Counted from the first letter of the stretch, positions 50,373 to 61,304 are shown. The stretch: 64,000 nt of DNA from an uncultured Lentisphaerota bacterium (GCA_903889245.1 CAISWQ010000033.1:1-64000); one strand, 5' to 3'. Program-made: numbers and translations. The notes: generated from the sequence alone by a model not told the origin.

Positions 50373-50818
50373 AATAATTCTTGGTTGAGTTCCAGGAAGT
50401 TTTCGCGGAAGGGATAAAAGCGCAGCAGCGCATCATCGCGCTGGCCCAGAATGCAGGCGGCGGCGAAGAGCGCCTCCACCGTCGCCAGCCCCGCCGCCGG
50501 ATCGGTCTGCTGCTTGGAAACACGCGGATAGGCCGTCCGCCAGCCCGGCGGAATCGCCCGCGCCTCGACCGGCCCGAGCGCCTTGCGCATCTGCACCGCA
50601 TGCCGCCAGCTCCCATCGAGCAACAGCAGCGGCCGCCCCGCATCGGCGCGCGTCAGCGGCGGCGCCTCCGGCGCGAGCAACAGATGCCGCGAAAAATCCG
50701 GCTTGGGCCGCAGCGGATAGGCGATGAATACCAACCCGGGCGTCCCGCGCAGCGGCTGGATGGTGCACTTGACGCGGTTCTCGCGTCGCCGCACCACAAT
50801 GAGAGCGTTCAGCAACAT
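50360..50818 (-). CDS. Tsr3/DTW-like protein (possible aminocarboxypropyltransferase)
   Basis: This 152-aa protein contains RPLLLLDGSWRHAVQMRKALGPVEARAIPPGWRTAYPRVSKQQTDPAAGLATVEALFAAACILGQ. That resembles the LDGTW/LDCSW...STVEA pattern shared by Tsr3 and DTW-domain RNA aminocarboxypropyltransferases. The Cys-rich N-terminus of DTW proteins is absent, so it is closer to Tsr3-like forms. The last residues (ELLDAD) and stop are encoded by the adjacent GACGCAGATT repeat. It is convergent with the GH106 gene. The functional assignment is tentative. Confidence 0.5.
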   Translation of the reverse strand: MLLNALIVVRRRENRVKCTIQPLRGTPGLVFIAYPLRPKPDFSRHLLLAPEAPPLTRADAGRPLLLLDGSWRHAVQMRKALGPVEARAIPPGWRTAYPRVSKQQTDPAAGLATVEALFAAACILGQRDDALLRFYPFRENFLELNQELLDAD

Positions 50819-50884
50819 GGCCGCAGCCTAGCCTCCACCGCCCCCGGCGCATAGCCTTAACTACCCAGCTATGGATTTGAGTTC

Positions 50885-51071
50885 GCCGGGTCAGGTGACC
50901 CGGCCTACAAAACTTCGGTGTTCGATGTTCGATGTTCGATGTTCGCCGTCTGTAGGCCGAGTCTCCGACTCGGCGCACCCCAGCCATCCCCAATCTGCGC
51001 AACAAAATCATGGCAACGGAATCGCAGACGCCGGTCGTTCTCGCCTGAATGATTTTGTAACCATGATTTTG
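50885..51071. repeat. Cluster of hairpins and a 7-bp tandem repeat
   Basis: The gap 50819-51224 has no gene. It contains GCCGGGTC-aggt-GACCCGGC (50885-50904), TTCGATG repeated three times plus TTCG (50921-50945) and GCCGAGTC-tcc-GACTCGGC (50956-50974). An 11-bp inverted pair, CAAAATCATGG (51003-51013)/CCATGATTTTG (51061-51071), also lies here. These are four unrelated repeat types packed between two genes. Confidence 0.75.
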
Positions 51072-51224
51072 TGAATCCGCCTTCCTGGCTTCGCGCCATC
51101 GCTGTTCAACCTCCGGCCTGCACGGCGTTATGCACACCCGTCCGTGCCACGCGGCGCGGCGCCTTTCGCGGCCCGATAATTCTTGCCAAGAAATCCGCCG
51201 CGCCGGTACGTTCTGCCCGCTCCG

Positions 51225-54419
<3,195 letters not shown>

Positions 54420-54454
54420 TCCCTGCAACCGGCCAAAGAATAGCGTCAGATGCC

Positions 54455-54486
54455 ATAATCGCACACCTCAAGAGGTGTGCGATTAT
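54455..54486. repeat. TCGCACACCTC palindrome, copy 1 (32 bp)
   Basis: ATAATCGCACACCTC-AA-GAGGTGTGCGATTAT is a perfect inverted repeat with 15-bp arms. It lies between the convergent SNF2 and winged-helix genes and could also terminate both transcripts. Confidence 0.9.
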
Positions 54487-54497
54487 TTGAAATTATG

Positions 54498-55127
54498 TTA
54501 ATGATTTAGCAGTTTCTGCAAAACTATTGTCAGTAATCTTTCACGGCAGGTTGGCCCCCGATGCGCAACCACCCGCCAGCTTTCCGGCAAGGTCCCCTGG
54601 TAGGTCACCACCCCGCGCCGCCGCAATTTATCCAGATGCCGGTAGACAGCGTCGGGCGACATGCCGATCCGCTCCGTCAACGCCGTAACAGTCGTGTCCG
54701 TCCCGGTCGCCAGTTGACGCAGGAGCAATAGGCGTCGCAGATGGGTATAGGTGGTGAAGAGTTTTACCAGCGCCTCCAGTACGGCCTCGTTTGAGGCGTT
54801 CGCCTTGTCGCACACCTCAAGAGGTGTGCGATTAACTTCTTTTTTGCTCATGATATCGCCGAGAAGGGCGTGGAGGTCCCGCAGAAAACGATTGGCGGTG
54901 ACCTTCGATCCGGCTGGCCGGTAAAAGACCTGCCGGCCTTGTGGCACAGCCTCAATGAAATGAAAGGTGCAAAGCAACTTGAGTTGCTGTGAGGTGGCCG
55001 CAGGTGGCTGGGCGATTTGGGCGGCCAGTTCGCGCACAGCCAGCAAGGGTCGCGTATGGATGGCATGCAGGAGGCGGAGGCGCGTTCGATTGGCGAGCGC
55101 TCGGCAAGCAGTGACCACGAGATCCAT
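54498..55127 (-). CDS. Double winged-helix (ArsR-like) transcriptional regulator
   Basis: This 209-aa protein has an N-terminal ArsR-like winged helix (about 1-92, ACRALANRTRLRLLHAIHTRPLLAVRELAAQIAQPPAATSQQLKLLCTFHFIEAVPQGRQVFYRP). A second helix-turn-helix domain (about 110-190) contains VTALTERIGMSPDAVYRHLDKLRRRGVVTYQG. The linker NRTPLEVCDK (99-108) is encoded by a 24-bp palindrome that also occurs upstream of the gene and downstream of it. I chose MDLVVT because GGAAAGGAAG lies just upstream. It probably represses or activates the divergent membrane-protein operon. The effector is unknown; no clear metal-binding Cys pair is seen. Confidence 0.78.
   Translation of the reverse strand: MDLVVTACRALANRTRLRLLHAIHTRPLLAVRELAAQIAQPPAATSQQLKLLCTFHFIEAVPQGRQVFYRPAGSKVTANRFLRDLHALLGDIMSKKEVNRTPLEVCDKANASNEAVLEALVKLFTTYTHLRRLLLLRQLATGTDTTVTALTERIGMSPDAVYRHLDKLRRRGVVTYQGTLPESWRVVAHRGPTCRERLLTIVLQKLLNH
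54808..54831. repeat. TCGCACACCTC palindrome, copy 2 (inside the regulator gene)
   Basis: TCGCACACCTCAAGAGGTGTGCGA is read in frame as part of NRTPLEVCD in the linker between the two winged-helix domains. Confidence 0.9.
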
Positions 55128-55151
55128 AAGTACTTCCTTTCCGTACATCAA

Positions 55152-55175
55152 TCGCACACCTCAAGAGGTGTGCGA
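55152..55175. promoter_or_regulatory. TCGCACACCTC palindrome, copy 3 (upstream of the regulator gene)
   Basis: The same 24-bp palindrome lies 24 bp upstream of the chosen ATG, a position suitable for an operator. The interval to the divergent gene at 55367 also holds AACAGGT...ACCTGTT (about 55323-55348). Confidence 0.55.
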
Positions 55176-55366
55176 ATTTGCCCTAATATTCAAGTAAAAA
55201 TAGGCTGGCACAGGCTGACTTCCACCGGAAATGTCAGGCGGATACTTGGCTGGAACGACTTCCGGGCCTGCTCGCCGCATGATTGTCTGGCGTCCTGTTT
55301 TCGCCTATCCTGCCGCTTGGTAAACAGGTTGGCGCGCGCTGACCTGTTCAGCGAAAGGAGTGCGAC

Positions 55367-55783
55367 ATGAAAGAGATGTTGCCGGGAAGCCGCGGCGTGG
55401 TGTTCGGACTGACGATCATGCTCTTCTTCGCCATGTTCGCCTCGATGGGGCCGAAGTTTTTCCCAGCGTGCGCGCTGTTCGGGGCGGCCGGCCTGGTGGT
55501 CTTGGTGCTGACGCTCATGATCAAGGAGCCCAAGATCCAGAAACTGTTCTTCATCCTCGCTGGCGGGGCGGGCACAGCCGCGCTGACCACCCTGACGGTG
55601 TTCTGGATCATGGCTTGGTCCGGCCATCCGCCCGGCGGTGATGGCGGTGGTATCACGGTTCCGATGCTGCTCATCATCTGCCCGCTCACCTTCCTCGTTG
55701 GCACGGTGGGCGCGATCATCTGCCTCATCGTGAACAGCCGTTCCAAAAGACAACCGAAGCCTGATGATCCGATTGCGAAGTGA
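55367..55783 (+). CDS. Small multi-pass membrane protein, divergent from the regulator
   Basis: This 138-aa protein has four predicted helices (about 11-27, 34-52, 61-85 and 98-124) and a charged C-terminus (SRSKRQPKPDD). The ATG is preceded by AAAGGAG. I do not recognise a family. It lies divergently from the winged-helix gene with the palindrome between them and is followed 11 bp later by another membrane protein, so the two are probably one transcript under that regulator. Confidence 0.7.
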   Translation: MKEMLPGSRGVVFGLTIMLFFAMFASMGPKFFPACALFGAAGLVVLVLTLMIKEPKIQKLFFILAGGAGTAALTTLTVFWIMAWSGHPPGGDGGGITVPMLLIICPLTFLVGTVGAIICLIVNSRSKRQPKPDDPIAK

Positions 55784-55794
55784 GGAGGCTCGCT

Positions 55795-56763
55795 ATGACT
55801 AACGGGCAGGTCCAATCAACGGCTGGCGGAGTATCAACCGTGCCGCGGGCGGCGGCATGGGCGCACGCCGGCCTGGCGGGCTTTATCTACAGTGTGGTCG
55901 CGTGGTTGCTCGCCGCGAGTCTGGAGGCCATTCACCACGGCTGTATGGACGCCTTCGGCGGCGGTATTCTGCTTTGGTTCATGGTGCTCCCGCTGGCGCT
56001 CATCGGCCTGCCCGTGCTCATCATCACGGTCACGCTCTTTCGACGGTCGCGCCGCGGGGCGCTCGCCGCGCTGATCTACGATACGCTCCTCGGCATTCCC
56101 ACGTTCATCGGCCTGGTCGCAGCGAGCGGCAGTTATGTGTATGAAGGTGGTGGCGACTTGGGCGAAACCATGATGATCGTCGCCCTGATCGCGATCGGAG
56201 CGCTCCTGATCGGCACCGGAATCGTGTTGCTGCTGACGGGTTGCTACGGCTGGAAACGGGCGTGGTGGGGTTATGCCGTGTTCGCCACGCTGACGCTCGC
56301 GCTGGTGGCGTGGCCGCCTGCGGCCAATCTCGGCAACATCCAGCACGTCCGGCTGCTGCGGAACCATCTCGCGGTGCACGTGCTCCGGATTCCGCCGGCG
56401 ACGCCCGTCCGGGTCATGCGGCTCGACGACGCAAACGGACATCATCGCGAAGATGTCCGCTTCCACTGCGCCGAGCACTGCTGGATCATCAATGCCGATC
56501 ACGAACCGGACGGCTGGCACCTATCGACCAGGGCCGCGTGGGGCATGCTGACCAAGGAGAATACGCCACGCATCGAATCGGAGAGCGAGGCCCGCCAGCT
56601 CCTCCGCAAGATGGGCGTGCCGGAAAAAGAGCTGGGCGACTGCACGCTGACGGGCTCCAACTATTTCTTCAAGGTCACCGCCGCCGACCATTACTTTGAG
56701 GTCACCCGCGACCTGGGCGTTAATTTCTGGCTGAAGCAGCCGTTGATCATCCCCGACCACTGA
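55795..56763 (+). CDS. Membrane protein with C-terminal soluble domain
   Basis: This 322-aa protein has about five N-terminal helices: ~30-50, 58-80, 90-112, 124-150 and 155-175. A soluble domain follows (about 190-320, HVLRIPPATPVRVMRLDDANGHHREDVRFHCAEHCWIINADHEPDGWHLSTRAAWGMLTKENTPRIESESEARQLLRKMGVPEKELGDCTLTGSNYFFKVTAADHYFEVTRDL). GAGGAGG precedes the ATG at 55795. No family was recognised. It is probably co-regulated with the preceding gene. Confidence 0.72.
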   Translation: MTNGQVQSTAGGVSTVPRAAAWAHAGLAGFIYSVVAWLLAASLEAIHHGCMDAFGGGILLWFMVLPLALIGLPVLIITVTLFRRSRRGALAALIYDTLLGIPTFIGLVAASGSYVYEGGGDLGETMMIVALIAIGALLIGTGIVLLLTGCYGWKRAWWGYAVFATLTLALVAWPPAANLGNIQHVRLLRNHLAVHVLRIPPATPVRVMRLDDANGHHREDVRFHCAEHCWIINADHEPDGWHLSTRAAWGMLTKENTPRIESESEARQLLRKMGVPEKELGDCTLTGSNYFFKVTAADHYFEVTRDLGVNFWLKQPLIIPDH

Positions 56764-56776
56764 CGCTCGGCGCAAG

Positions 56777-56919
56777 TTTTCCAAGGATTGGAAATGGGAA
56801 TGCCTGTTTTCCCAGGCCTTGGAAAATTTCACCGCCAACTTTTCCAAGCCCTGGAAATTCCGGCCAAAAAAATTCCAAGCCTTGGAAAATCACGGCCAGA
56901 TTTTTCCAAGGCTTGGAAA
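56777..56919. repeat. TTCCAAGNCTTGGAA array, 5 copies
   Basis: Centres at 56786, 56816.5, 56849, 56880 and 56911 give intervals of 30.5, 32.5, 31 and 31 bp. Spacers of about 12 bp differ from each other (e.g. ATCACGGCCAGA). The array fills the gap between two convergent genes. Confidence 0.92.
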
Positions 56920-56925
56920 GCGGAA

Positions 56926-57819
56926 TCAGACCTTCGCTTCGTCCCACTGCTGGCGCAAATAGTCGAAGGCCTTCGGCACCTCGACGGCGGGATCGGTGCC
57001 CTTCTTGCAGCCGCATTCGAGGCTGCAGAAGTCCTGATAGCCGATCTGCTTGAGGCCCTTGAAGCCGGCGACGTAGCTGTGCGGCTCCTGCGCGGGCAGG
57101 ATGCGGTGGTCGCGCGTGGCGAGGTGGACGTGGTGCAGCCACTTGCCGGCAGTGATGAACGCCTGCGTCTGGTCGGACTCCTCGAGGGCCATGTGGTAGA
57201 AATCGCCCATCATGCAGATGCCGTCGTTGTTCAGCTTGGTGCAGATCGCGACGGCCTGTTCGAGGCGGTTGATGTAGAAGGTTTCCTTCTTGTTGAGCGG
57301 TTCCAGCAACACGCGGCTGCCGACCTTCTTCGCGTGGTCGCCGATCGCCGGCAGGATTTCCTCGAGCACCTTGTCGAGCTCGGCCGGCTTGAGTTCGCTC
57401 TGCTTGTGGAAGCATGGGACGAAGATGACGCCGTTGCTTTCCAGCTCGGCGGCGGTGTTGAGCGCGGACTTGATCGCCTCGATGCCGGCCTTGCGCTTCG
57501 CCATATCGAGCGAGACGAGGTCGCCCTTCTGCGAGCCCCAGCAGAGCGCGGAAACTTTGATGCCCGTACCCTTGAGCGTCGCCTTGATCTCCGCGATACG
57601 GTTGGAGGGATTGCCGCCGAACTCGATGCCGGTGCAGCCATATTTCTGGAGGTTGGCCACCTTCTCCTTCAGCGAGCCGCCGGGGATGCGGCCTTCCTGG
57701 CTGCAGAGGTTGAGGACGGCTTTTTGCCCCGCGGCCGCGCGCGCGGGCGGCGTCAGCTCGCGCAACGTGATGACGCTGGTGAGGGCGACGGTGGACTTCA
57801 AGAAGGACCGACGATTCAT
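56926..57819 (-). CDS. Tat-exported xylose-isomerase-like TIM-barrel protein
   Basis: This 297-aa protein has a twin-arginine signal (MNRRSFLKSTVAL). Its AP-endonuclease-2/xylose-isomerase-like barrel includes EKVANLQKYGCTGIEFGGNPSNRIAEIKATLKGTGIKVSALCWG, GSRVLLEPLNKKETFYINRLEQAVAIC, GICMMGDFYHMALEE and HHVHLATRDHRILPAQEPHSYVAGFKGLKQIGYQDFCSLECGC. Metal ligands Glu (LEP), Asp (MMGDFYHM), His (HVHLA) and a late Glu (SLECG) are in the usual order. It probably isomerises or epimerises a sugar in the periplasm; its substrate is unknown. ATG at 57819 is chosen so the Tat signal is N-terminal. Confidence 0.85.
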   Translation of the reverse strand: MNRRSFLKSTVALTSVITLRELTPPARAAAGQKAVLNLCSQEGRIPGGSLKEKVANLQKYGCTGIEFGGNPSNRIAEIKATLKGTGIKVSALCWGSQKGDLVSLDMAKRKAGIEAIKSALNTAAELESNGVIFVPCFHKQSELKPAELDKVLEEILPAIGDHAKKVGSRVLLEPLNKKETFYINRLEQAVAICTKLNNDGICMMGDFYHMALEESDQTQAFITAGKWLHHVHLATRDHRILPAQEPHSYVAGFKGLKQIGYQDFCSLECGCKKGTDPAVEVPKAFDYLRQQWDEAKV

Positions 57820-57906
57820 GGTTGGCTGCTCCTGGTTGGTGGCTTGCAAAACACGCGCGGATTCTTGCGACCGGCCCGCCAAAGTCAAGCCCTGCGCGGT
57901 CAAAAG

Positions 57907-57934
57907 AAAAGGCCGGCCTTCCGGCCGGCCTTTT
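57907..57934 (-). terminator. Hairpin after the initiator tRNA gene
   Basis: AAAAGGCCGGCC-ttcc-GGCCGGCCTTTT is a perfect stem with A and T tails on both sides, 5 bases beyond the tRNA 3' end. It has the form of an intrinsic bidirectional terminator. Confidence 0.85.
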
Positions 57935-57939
57935 CAAGG

Positions 57940-58016
<77 letters not shown>

Positions 58017-58066
58017 GTCGCGGGCGCGTACTGTAGTCAGGAAAACGGCAGATGCAAGGTCTTTTT

Positions 58067-59050
58067 TCAGCCCCAAACCGGGGTGAGCAGAGCGGAGTTT
58101 TCGCGCTGGTCGCGTTGCAGGCGCGCGTTGAGGGCGGTGCCGATGGGGCCGGGTCGGCCGTCGCCGATGCGTTGTCCATCCCATTCGACAACGCTGGTGA
58201 CATCGGGTGTGGTGCCGAAGATCAGAACTTCCGCGGCCGCCAGGGCCTCGGTCCGCGCGATGTCGCCATGCTCAAGGGCGCGCAGCGAGCCATCGCGCAC
58301 GAGTTCCTCCGCCAGGGCCAGCGCGCGGTTCATGGTGGTGCCGAGGAGAATGTGCGCCGGGCCGGGGACGCGCAGACGGCGGTCGGCGGTGACGACACCG
58401 AAATTTTCCGTCGCGCCCTCGGCGAGTTGGCCGGCGTCGTCGAAGGCGACGGAGAAATCCACGCCGGCCTCGGCGGCCTCGAGTTTCATCAGGGCGTTGG
58501 GCAGGTAGTTGACGGTCTTGATGGTGGCGAAGAAGCCCGGCTTGACCGGGACGCGGCTGGTGATGATGCGCGCGCCGCCGGGATGCGCGGCCATGAACGA
58601 TGGATGCCCGGCGTAGGCCTGGATATAGAGCGAGGCGCGCGGGCAGTCGCGGGGGTTGATGCCGAGGCTGCCGGGGCCGCGTCCGAGCAAAAGGCGCAGC
58701 AGACAATCGCGGCGTCCGCCGGCGCGGACGGTAGCACGGACCGCGGCGCGCAGGGCGGAGCGGTCCAGTGGTGGCGTCAGCTTGATACGCGCGCCGGATT
58801 GCTCCAGCCGGTCCAGATGCGCTTCAAGGTTATAGAGATTCCCGGCGACGCACTTGGCGGTGTCGAAGACGCCGTCGCCGCGATGGACGAGGTGGTCGTC
58901 GGCAGGCACGAGCATCAGGCGCGGGTCGGTGATGATGCCGCCGAAGAGGCTGGAGTACATCGCAAAATAGTTTTGCTGGAACGGCGCGAGCGGCGCGGAG
59001 ATACGCGCGGCCAGTTCGGCGAGGCCCAAAACGGGAAAGGATGTTTGCAT
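58067..59050 (-). CDS. Class IV aminotransferase (BCAT/aminodeoxychorismate lyase superfamily)
   Basis: This 327-aa PLP enzyme has the fold-type IV features. VPADDHLVHRGDGVFDTAKCVAGNLYNLEAHLDRLEQSGARI is the N-terminal block. TIKTVNYLPNALMKLEAAEAGVDFSVAFDDAGQLAEGATENFGVVTADRRLRVPGPAHILLGTTMNRAL contains the likely catalytic Lys (TIKTVNYL) and the phosphate-binding region. It could act on branched-chain or D-amino acids or on aminodeoxychorismate; substrate class is not resolvable. Its start overlaps the divergent protease ORF by two bases if that ORF is taken at full length. Confidence 0.88.
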   Translation of the reverse strand: MQTSFPVLGLAELAARISAPLAPFQQNYFAMYSSLFGGIITDPRLMLVPADDHLVHRGDGVFDTAKCVAGNLYNLEAHLDRLEQSGARIKLTPPLDRSALRAAVRATVRAGGRRDCLLRLLLGRGPGSLGINPRDCPRASLYIQAYAGHPSFMAAHPGGARIITSRVPVKPGFFATIKTVNYLPNALMKLEAAEAGVDFSVAFDDAGQLAEGATENFGVVTADRRLRVPGPAHILLGTTMNRALALAEELVRDGSLRALEHGDIARTEALAAAEVLIFGTTPDVTSVVEWDGQRIGDGRPGPIGTALNARLQRDQRENSALLTPVWG

Positions 59051-59120
59051 GGCCGATGATGATTGGAAAAAGCGTCGCCAAGGGCAAGTTTTTCCTTACA
59101 ATGCGCCCGCTTTGTCCGAC

Positions 59121-59846
59121 ATGAAACCGGCGATCCAACCGAGCGAGAACAGCCGCATGGCGTATATCAGCCACATCGTGCCCTATGTGACCTGGATCAC
59201 ACTCATGATCGGGCTGGATGTGCCGGCGGTCCCGGCGGCGTGGCGTTATACCCTCCAGACAGTGCTCTGCACGCTGCTGCTGTTATTCTTGCGGCCGTGG
59301 CGCTGGTATGCCGCCTCCAGCGTGCGCCATCTGCCGCTCGCCTTCGCCGTCGGCGTGGTGGTGCTTGCGCTCTGGATCATGCCGGAACTGCCGTGGACCA
59401 AGGCGCACTTCCCCGCCTTCCATGACTTCTACATGCGTTATCTGGCCGTGCAGCCGTGGAGCGAGGCGCCCGTGCCGCCGAAATTCTGGCCCTACGCGCC
59501 GGAGAATTGCGGCTGGACACTGACACTGATCAAACTCTTCGGCTCCTCGGTCACCATCGCCGCGTGCGAGGAGCTGTTCTGGCGCAGCTTCATCTACCGC
59601 TGGATGCTGGGCGGCACATTCTGGCAGGTGGACCTCGGCCAGTTCCATCCGTTCATCTTCCTGACCGTGAGCCTCGTCTTTGGCTTCGAGCACAGCCAGT
59701 GGTTCGCGGGCATTCTCGCCGGCCTCGCCTTCGGCTGGGTGCTGCTGCGCACGCGCGACATCGGCGCCGCGATCTTCTGCCACGGCGTCACCAACTTCCT
59801 GCTTGGCCTCTACATCCTGGCGACGGGCGATTACCACTTCTGGTGA
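59121..59846 (+). CDS. CPBP-family intramembrane protease (CAAX protease-related)
   Basis: This 241-aa membrane protein has about seven helices. The three CPBP/Abi motifs are EELFWRS (EExxxR), FGFEHSQW (FxxxH) and CHGVTNFLL (HxxxN). Overall layout resembles the CAAX prenyl protease-related family TIGR03008, often found with exosortases. ATG at 59121 is preferred; the open frame extends to 59049, but that would overlap the divergent aminotransferase start. It lies 10 bp before hemW. Confidence 0.82.
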   Translation: MKPAIQPSENSRMAYISHIVPYVTWITLMIGLDVPAVPAAWRYTLQTVLCTLLLLFLRPWRWYAASSVRHLPLAFAVGVVVLALWIMPELPWTKAHFPAFHDFYMRYLAVQPWSEAPVPPKFWPYAPENCGWTLTLIKLFGSSVTIAACEELFWRSFIYRWMLGGTFWQVDLGQFHPFIFLTVSLVFGFEHSQWFAGILAGLAFGWVLLRTRDIGAAIFCHGVTNFLLGLYILATGDYHFW

Positions 59847-59855
59847 ACACCGCCC

Positions 59856-60989
59856 ATGGCCGGCCTCTATCTCCACGTCCCGTTCTGCGCGCGCAAGTGC
59901 GCCTACTGCGACTTCGCTTCGCGACCCTTGGCGGATTTTCCAAGCCTTGGAACAACAGTCGCCCGCTTTTTCCAAGCCTTGGAAAAAGAACTCGCCGCGC
60001 TCCCGCCGGATTTCGCGCCCGACACGCTCTACATCGGCGGCGGCACGCCGACCGCGCTTGACGCCGCGCAGCTCGGCGCACTGCTCGCGCTCGTGCGGCG
60101 GCGCGTGTATTGCAACGGCGTGCGCGAGTGGACGGTCGAGGCCAACCCCGGCACGCTCGACGCCGCCAAGGCCGCCGCGCTGCGCCGCGCTGGCGTCAAC
60201 CGCGTCTCGCTCGGCGTGCAGTCGCTCGACAACGCGGCGCTCGCGCGGCTCGGCCGCCTCCACACCGCGGCCGAGGCGCGCGCGGGCTTCGACCTGCTGC
60301 GCGCCGCGGGCTTCGACAACATCAGCTTGGATCTGATGTACGCCTTGCCTGGTGAAACGACAGCGCAGGTACTCGCCGATCTGCGCGGCCTGCTCGCGTG
60401 GCAACCGGAACACCTCTCGACCTACGCGCTCGCCCTCGAGCCGGGCACGCCGCTCGCCGCGCAGCACGCGCGCGGCGAGTTCGCCGAGGTGCCGGACGAG
60501 GAACAGGCGGAACAATATTTTGCGATCCGCCGTGAACTGCTGGCGGCGGGTTACGAGCACTACGAGCTTTCCAACTTCGCGCAGCCCGGCCGCGTGTGCC
60601 GGCACAACCTCAACTACTGGCGCGGCGGCGACTACCACGCCTGCGGCCCCGCAGCGCACGCACACAGCGGCGGACAGCGGACGGCGAACGTTGAGAAACT
60701 GGAGGACTATTGCCGGCGCAGCGAGCGGGGCGAGTCGCCGTGCGCGTTCGAAGAAACGCTCGCGCCGGAGGCCAAGGCGCGTGAGACGCTGATCATCGGG
60801 CTGCGCCTGCTCAAGGGCGTGGACCTCGCCGCGTTCCAGCGGCAGACCGGCCTCGACGCACTCGCGCTCGGCGGCGCGGCGCTGGAGCAACTGGTCGCCC
60901 AAGGCCTGCTCGCGGTGGACCACGAGCGCCTGCGCCTGACCGCGCGTGCGCTGTTCATCAGCGACCGCGTCTTCGCCGAACTGGTGTGA
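59856..60989 (+). CDS. hemW: HemW-like radical SAM protein (heme chaperone)
   Basis: This 377-aa protein has the radical SAM cluster motif CARKCAYC (11-18), IGGGTPT, VEANPGT, GVNRVSLGVQSLDNAALARLGRLH, SLDLMYALPGET and a C-terminal HemW domain (YELSNFAQPGRVCRHNLNYWRGGDYHACGPAAHAH). Lacking a fourth upstream Cys typical of HemN, it is better called HemW than a coproporphyrinogen oxidase. Residues about 27-43 (DFPSLGTTVARFFQALE) are encoded by two dispersed palindromes. The distance from CDF to IGGGTP equals that recalled for E. coli HemW, so no net insertion is evident. Confidence 0.9.
   Translation: MAGLYLHVPFCARKCAYCDFASRPLADFPSLGTTVARFFQALEKELAALPPDFAPDTLYIGGGTPTALDAAQLGALLALVRRRVYCNGVREWTVEANPGTLDAAKAAALRRAGVNRVSLGVQSLDNAALARLGRLHTAAEARAGFDLLRAAGFDNISLDLMYALPGETTAQVLADLRGLLAWQPEHLSTYALALEPGTPLAAQHARGEFAEVPDEEQAEQYFAIRRELLAAGYEHYELSNFAQPGRVCRHNLNYWRGGDYHACGPAAHAHSGGQRTANVEKLEDYCRRSERGESPCAFEETLAPEAKARETLIIGLRLLKGVDLAAFQRQTGLDALALGGAALEQLVAQGLLAVDHERLRLTARALFISDRVFAELV
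59935..59987. repeat. TTCCAAGNCTTGGAA array inside hemW, 2 copies
   Basis: TTTTCCAAGCCTTGGAA (centre 59945) and TTTTTCCAAGCCTTGGAAAAA (centre 59977) are 32 bp apart and read in frame as FPSLG and FQALE. Confidence 0.92.
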
Positions 60990-61045
60990 GCGCAGAACGG
61001 CGATTGCGCCACCGTCGGGAAGCTGGTTTAATGTCGCGGCGCTAA

Positions 61046-61122
61046 GGGCCTGTAGCTCAGTTGGTCAGAGCGGAGGACTCATAATCCTTTGGTCGTAGGT
61101 TCGAGCCCTACCAGGCCCACCA
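61046..61122 (+). tRNA. tRNA with CAT anticodon (tRNA-Ile2 more likely than elongator Met)
   Basis: GGGCCTGTAGCTCAGTTGGTCAGAGC...GACTCATAATC...GGTTCGAGCCCTACCAGGCCCACCA folds as a 77-nt tRNA with encoded CCA. The anticodon is CAT. The T-arm and variable loop (GGTCGTAGGTTCGAGCCCTAC) resemble bacterial tRNA-Ile2, in which C34 is modified to lysidine, but an elongator Met tRNA cannot be excluded. Confidence 0.92.
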
Positions 61123-61238
61123 CAACACGTCGGGATGAACTGCCTCCTCGACGTGCACCCCCCTGCCCCACCCGCTGGCGCGCCACCTTTCCGCAAGGCA
61201 GAAACAGGGAATGCTCCTGCCCGCCACCTTCAATAACC

Positions 61239-61290
61239 TTTTCCAAGGATTGGAAACTGGAACCCGTGGTTTTTCCAAGGCTTGGAAAAG
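61239..61290. repeat. TTCCAAGNCTTGGAA array, 2 copies
   Basis: TTTTCCAAGGATTGGAAA (centre 61248) and TTTTTCCAAGGCTTGGAAAA (centre 61280) are 32 bp apart between the tRNA and the convergent gene. Nothing else is seen in 61123-61344 apart from the hairpin below. Confidence 0.88.
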
Positions 61291-61304
61291 TGGCGCGCGG
61301 TTTT

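Noticed and set aside
56777-56919. CRISPR array
   Set aside because: Repeats are palindromic with variable inner bases, spacers are only about 12 bp and there are no cas genes or leader, so it is not CRISPR.
59056-59095. Another palindrome array (GATTGGAAAAA ... TTTTTCC)
   Set aside because: Only half-sites are present and the spacing does not fit the 31-bp rule.
59049-59120. N-terminal extension of the CPBP protease
   Set aside because: It is open but overlaps the divergent aminotransferase start and adds a charged non-membrane segment. The ATG at 59121 is more likely, though not proven.
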